Source of the DNA: Candidatus Lustribacter telmatis
Lineage (GTDB): Bacteria; Vulcanimicrobiota; Vulcanimicrobiia; Vulcanimicrobiales; Vulcanimicrobiaceae
Assembly (NCBI GenBank): GCA_003164045.1
Contig: PLRU01000101.1
Span: 85,127 to 126,682 of the forward strand
Length of the DNA stretch: 41,556 nucleotides
Reading direction: 5' to 3'
Shown piece after piece: positions 38,658-41,556 of this stretch. The position numbers and the translations under genes are program-made. Each line of letters opens with the position of its first letter. Position 1 is the stretch's first letter. The notes beneath the pieces were generated by a model. The model made no database searches and was not told the DNA's origin. It worked only from the letters and a program-made list of their open reading frames with translations.

Positions 38658-40781
38658 ATGTCGAAATTCATCGAAACCGATGAACTCGGCGCCAGCTTCT
38701 TTTTAGGGCTGTTCGGCGCCGACGTCGGTCCTGGCAAACAATTCCGGGAACTCAGCAAGAACGCGTACGAAGCGCTCATGGAATACATGCTGAAGCATCC
38801 CGAAGACGTCGACTTCCGCGGGATGGTCGAGCAGTACGTCGACCCGTACACACGCGAATTCGGCGGTCACGGCGCCAAGAAGCTCGGCGTCTGCGACAAC
38901 GGCATCGGCATGACGAAGAAGACGATGGCCGGTCTGAACCGGATCTTCAGCAGCAACAAGACGCAATCGCTGCACGGCAACTATGGCATCGGCGCGCGTG
39001 CGTCAACGTTGAAATTCAACCCCGAGGGCGTCGAGTTTCGCTCGTGGGTGGACGGTAAGGGCCACACGTGTACCCTGTGCTGGTACCCCGACGAAATGAA
39101 GTACGGGTTCTACGACTACGACTTCGGTGACGGTGTCGTGATGAACGTCGTGCCGATCGAGCCGCCGTATTTCACCGAAGAAGAATGTGAGTTGATGAAG
39201 CCGCCGATGATCAAGGATCATGGCACCTTCGTCGTCTTGCATGGCGATGAGCCGACGGCCGACACCACGCTGATGCCGCTGGCGCTCCGCGATGAGCTTG
39301 GCTTCGACGCGCGCTCGAAAGAGCACACCGCCTACTGGATGACCTACATCTATAACCGTCAATACTTCGCGCTGCCCGACAACGTGCAGTTCCGGCTGTT
39401 CACCGAACTCGTCGGCCAAAAGGCTGATGGCGCTGTGCCCAAGTCGCGACGGAACGTGTTCCGCGGTGCAAATACCCTCCGCATCGTTCGTGGCACGAAG
39501 TGGATCCTCGACCGGTTCGCACTAAAGTCCGGCGTCGCGCAGATTACCGGCGCGAAGGTCATGTGGTGGATCTATCCTGACAGCGATACGGAACTCCCAC
39601 CCGAGGCGATCGACCCGGAGACAGATAAGCCTTACGGTATCAATAACGAGACCGGAAAGCCGTTCACCGTCGGCCTCCTGCGCAAGCGTAAGGCGCGCAT
39701 GTGGTACCCGTGGTTCACCGGCAGCGATAACCACGCTATTGTGGCGGCGACGTTCGGTGGCGAGCAATTCGACTTGTTTACGAAGGTCGAGGCGCTTCGC
39801 ACGCTTCAGAAGTTCGGCATTTTCGCCGGGCAGAGCAACGTATCGATCATCGTCGAACCTGATGCTGACCAACTCGCACGGTCGAACATGAATCGGACCG
39901 CGCTCTTGATCGGGGAAGACAACAAGGCGCTGCCGTGGGAACGGTGGGGCTCAGAGTTCGCTCGGCGTATGGGTGAGGTCGCGCCCGAGCTGCTGGATTA
40001 TGTCGAGAACAAACTCGGCCACACCGACTTCGAAAGCGAACTCGGCCGGCTCATCGCCGAGATGCAAGACGACTTCCGTGTCCAGACCCTCGGGTCGAAG
40101 CGTTCGCGCGTCAAAGCGAGCGATGAGATCGATCCCGACGGGATCACGAAAACGCGCGGTAAGCGCGCTGCACCGGATCCGGACAAAGCGCCGGTAGTGC
40201 GGCCGGACCCCGATCCCGGTCGAACAATTCGGCACCGTGCTTCACCGAACGGCCGCACGAAGTACAAGCCAATTCAAATCGGTCAAAGCGCGCGGCTCAC
40301 ACTGCAGCAGCAACCGCATCCGGAAGTCAAGCTCGTCACCGAGGACGAGCACCCGACCTTCCGCGGTCGGGCGGCCGAGTACGTGCAGGAAACGACGGAA
40401 AAGCACCCGAGCGGAATCGTCTTTATCAATAAAGACTTCGACGTGCTGCAGAACCTTATCGATGAGACCCTGAACTCGAATTTCGGGGACGACGACGAGA
40501 AGCGCGCAGCAGCGCAACCTCGGGTAGAGCACTGGGTCCAGTTGGTGTATAGCGTTCAGATCGTCTTCGCCGTGATGACGTACCGCCATTCGTACAAGCT
40601 CGGGCATGGTGCCGAGTGGTCGGAAGCGGCGGCCATGAAGTTGGTGGAACCGGAAGCGTTGACGGCCGTAGCACTCGCCCGTCCGGGCATGCGAGCGGAA
40701 ATCAAGCGCCGGATCAACGCGGATCAGCGGCTTCGGTTATTGATGATGCAGGACGAAGAAGAAGCAAAAGCTGCGAGCTGA
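38658..40781 (+). CDS. Solitary GHKL-type ATPase (Hsp90/MutL/MORC-like N-terminal domain), unknown function
   Basis: 707 aa, ATG with AAGG 9 nt upstream. The N-terminal 200 residues have all marks of the GHKL fold: N box F-R-E-L-S-K-N-A-Y-E-A (N35), G1 box D-N-G-I-G-M (80-85), G2 loop G-N-Y-G-I-G-A-R-A-S (107-116) and G-T (189-190). A second, mixed alpha/beta region follows (about 200-480), as in MutL and Hsp90, then a charged Pro/Arg/Asp-rich linker (about 485-540) and a C-terminal domain ending in an acidic helix. It is not a histidine kinase (no H box or membrane part), nor GyrB, Hsp90 or MutL proper. It stands alone in a single-gene unit next to a probable attachment site, which suggests a mobile-element or defence role, by inference only. 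Confidence 0.85.
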   Translation: MSKFIETDELGASFFLGLFGADVGPGKQFRELSKNAYEALMEYMLKHPEDVDFRGMVEQYVDPYTREFGGHGAKKLGVCDNGIGMTKKTMAGLNRIFSSNKTQSLHGNYGIGARASTLKFNPEGVEFRSWVDGKGHTCTLCWYPDEMKYGFYDYDFGDGVVMNVVPIEPPYFTEEECELMKPPMIKDHGTFVVLHGDEPTADTTLMPLALRDELGFDARSKEHTAYWMTYIYNRQYFALPDNVQFRLFTELVGQKADGAVPKSRRNVFRGANTLRIVRGTKWILDRFALKSGVAQITGAKVMWWIYPDSDTELPPEAIDPETDKPYGINNETGKPFTVGLLRKRKARMWYPWFTGSDNHAIVAATFGGEQFDLFTKVEALRTLQKFGIFAGQSNVSIIVEPDADQLARSNMNRTALLIGEDNKALPWERWGSEFARRMGEVAPELLDYVENKLGHTDFESELGRLIAEMQDDFRVQTLGSKRSRVKASDEIDPDGITKTRGKRAAPDPDKAPVVRPDPDPGRTIRHRASPNGRTKYKPIQIGQSARLTLQQQPHPEVKLVTEDEHPTFRGRAAEYVQETTEKHPSGIVFINKDFDVLQNLIDETLNSNFGDDDEKRAAAQPRVEHWVQLVYSVQIVFAVMTYRHSYKLGHGAEWSEAAAMKLVEPEALTAVALARPGMRAEIKRRINADQRLRLLMMQDEEEAKAAS

Positions 40782-40795
40782 ACCGAAACCTCAAG

Positions 40796-40820
40796 GCCCC
40801 GGAGTGATCCGGGGCTTTTT
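40796..40820 (+). terminator. Strong rho-independent terminator of the GHKL ATPase gene
   Basis: Perfect 8-bp arms GCCCCGGA (40796-40803) and TCCGGGGC (40808-40815) around a GTGA loop, followed by five T (40816-40820). It starts 15 bp after the ATPase stop codon, so the ATPase is transcribed on its own. Confidence 0.9.
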
Positions 40821-40964
40821 CGTATCTCCTTTTGGCCAGTGCTTAGCTGGCCATCGCGGCAGTGCGAATTGGACGCGCGAGGATCAGCGCCGAGCCGAGA
40901 CGGGCGATGAACTGTTGAAATGGGCGGTAACGGCGCCGCAATATCCAAGGCGTAGTCATGTGCC

Positions 40965-41141
40965 ATGAGACTTTTCCAAACCGACGCCCAGCTGGCGAAG
41001 GCCCTGCGGGTTCTGAGCGAGGCGGGTTTGATCGACATCGTCGCCGGCGTCGACGGCAAGCCGCGCTTCCAACTGACCGCCTCCATTTCTAACGCCGCGG
41101 CGAGTCGTCCCCAGCCCCGTCAGGGTGGATCGAGTCGGTAG
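40965..41141 (+). CDS. Small winged-helix-like protein or relic
   Basis: 58 codons, ATG at 40965 to TAG at 41139-41141. Residues 9-39 (L-A-K-A-L-R-V-L-S-E-A-G-L-I-D-I-V then K-P-R-F-Q-L-T) look like the recognition helix and wing of a winged helix-turn-helix domain, but the first helices are absent. There is an in-frame stop 12 bp upstream and no ribosome site. It overlaps the end of the convergent regulator gene by 22 bp. Either a truncated relic or a chance frame. The gap 40821-40964 shows nothing else. Confidence 0.3.
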   Translation: MRLFQTDAQLAKALRVLSEAGLIDIVAGVDGKPRFQLTASISNAAASRPQPRQGGSSR

Positions 41142-41536
41142 CCGACCCGCGCGACGGTTCGGAGCATCCCCGCGTTCTCGCCGAGCTGCAAACGCAGGCG
41201 GCGTACGTGAACGTCGACTGTCCGGTCGGATTCGATGCGATTCAGCGCAGCGTCGTCGCAGGCGAGCTCGAGCAATTGGGTGCGGCTGAGTGCGCGACCC
41301 GCATTGCGAGCGAGTGCGGCAAGTAGGCTGAGCTCACGGGGCTTTAGGTTGAGTGCGCGACCGTGCAATGTGGCCTCCCTACGGCCAAGATCGACAGTGA
41401 GCGGTCCGACATGGACGACTTCGCAGGCGTCAATCACCGTCGTCGAGATGTGCGCTGCGCGCATCGCCTGGACTACCTCCGCCGCAATCGCCGCGGCCAA
41501 TTCGCGAATCGTGCTTGTATCGAGCGTGAAACCCAT
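41120..41536 (-). CDS. OmpR/PhoB-type winged-helix regulator without a receiver domain
   Basis: 138 aa, ATG at 41534-41536 with AAGGAG 10 nt upstream, so the gene is complete at the window edge. The C-terminal 95 residues are a Trans_reg_C DNA-binding domain (L-N-L-K-P-R-E-L-S-L-L-A-A-L-A-R-N-A-G-R; S-D-R-T-V-D-V-H-V-R-R-L-R; the final R-T-V-A-R-V-G-Y-R-L). In place of a receiver there is only a 40-residue Ala-rich helix (R-E-L-A-A-A-I-A-A-E-V-V-Q-A-M-R), which may serve for pairing with itself or with a partner. No sensor kinase is near. Its target is unknown. Confidence 0.88.
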   Translation of the reverse strand: MGFTLDTSTIRELAAAIAAEVVQAMRAAHISTTVIDACEVVHVGPLTVDLGRREATLHGRALNLKPRELSLLAALARNAGRALSRTQLLELACDDAALNRIESDRTVDVHVRRLRLQLGENAGMLRTVARVGYRLDPP

Positions 41537-41556
41537 CGTCGCTGTCTCCTTCCGGC

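Overview
The window is a high-GC bacterial chromosome segment of about 41.5 kb, densely packed and dominated by aerobic catabolism of aromatic or aryl-acyl compounds. Sec, Tat-like and lipoprotein export signals, three periplasmic-type solute-binding proteins and an ETF:ubiquinone oxidoreductase point to an aerobic, respiring, free-living heterotroph with a diderm-type envelope, probably from soil. I cannot fix the phylum from sequence alone. No intact rRNA, tRNA, CRISPR array or complete insertion sequence is visible.

Layout. (1) 1-2862: the tail of a beta-propeller protein, a two-TM-type ion channel and a secreted multicopper oxidase. (2) 2938-6212: a LysR regulator divergent from a Rieske oxygenase and its FMN/2Fe-2S reductase, with a well-formed LysR box and promoter between them. 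(3) 6288-10286: a tandem universal stress protein, a decayed sedolisin (S53) tail, an amidase and a Liv-type binding protein. (4) 10432-18672: two tandem-duplicated Rieske oxygenases, two unlike acyl-CoA dehydrogenases, a hydroxycinnamoyl-CoA hydratase/lyase homologue, an NDP-forming acyl-CoA synthetase of the FerA kind and a convergent MarR regulator. This reads as one phenylpropanoid-type operon. (5) 18813-19751: a patatin-like lipase.

(6) 19819-34103 is a divergent double operon around 28642-28758. Leftward: an extradiol-type ring-cleavage dioxygenase, a GntR/FCD regulator, an MBL hydrolase, a NitT/TauT-type binding protein and two paralogous amidohydrolases on either side of an FAD monooxygenase. 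Rightward: a formylglycine-type sulfatase/phosphonate monoesterase, a BKACE (beta-keto acid cleavage) enzyme, an acyl-CoA dehydrogenase and ETF-QO. Together they could take a sulfated, phosphonylated or amide-linked aromatic through hydroxylation, ring cleavage and beta-keto acid cleavage, with electrons passed to ubiquinone. The substrate is unknown. (7) 34406-37669: a leftward IclR-Rieske-binding protein operon with a palindrome lying across the IclR promoter.

(8) 38175-41536 looks different. A displaced tRNA 3' end with its own terminator (38175-38230, minus strand) marks a probable attachment site. To its right are integrase-arm-like repeats, a solitary 707-aa GHKL ATPase (N box, DNGIGM and GxxGIG motifs), a strong terminator, a small winged-helix-like ORF and a winged-helix regulator without a receiver domain. 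I read this as the edge of an integrated element. The GHKL ATPase is the best candidate for an undescribed function. The hydratase/lyase, which has lost three known active-site residues, is the best candidate for an undescribed enzyme specificity.
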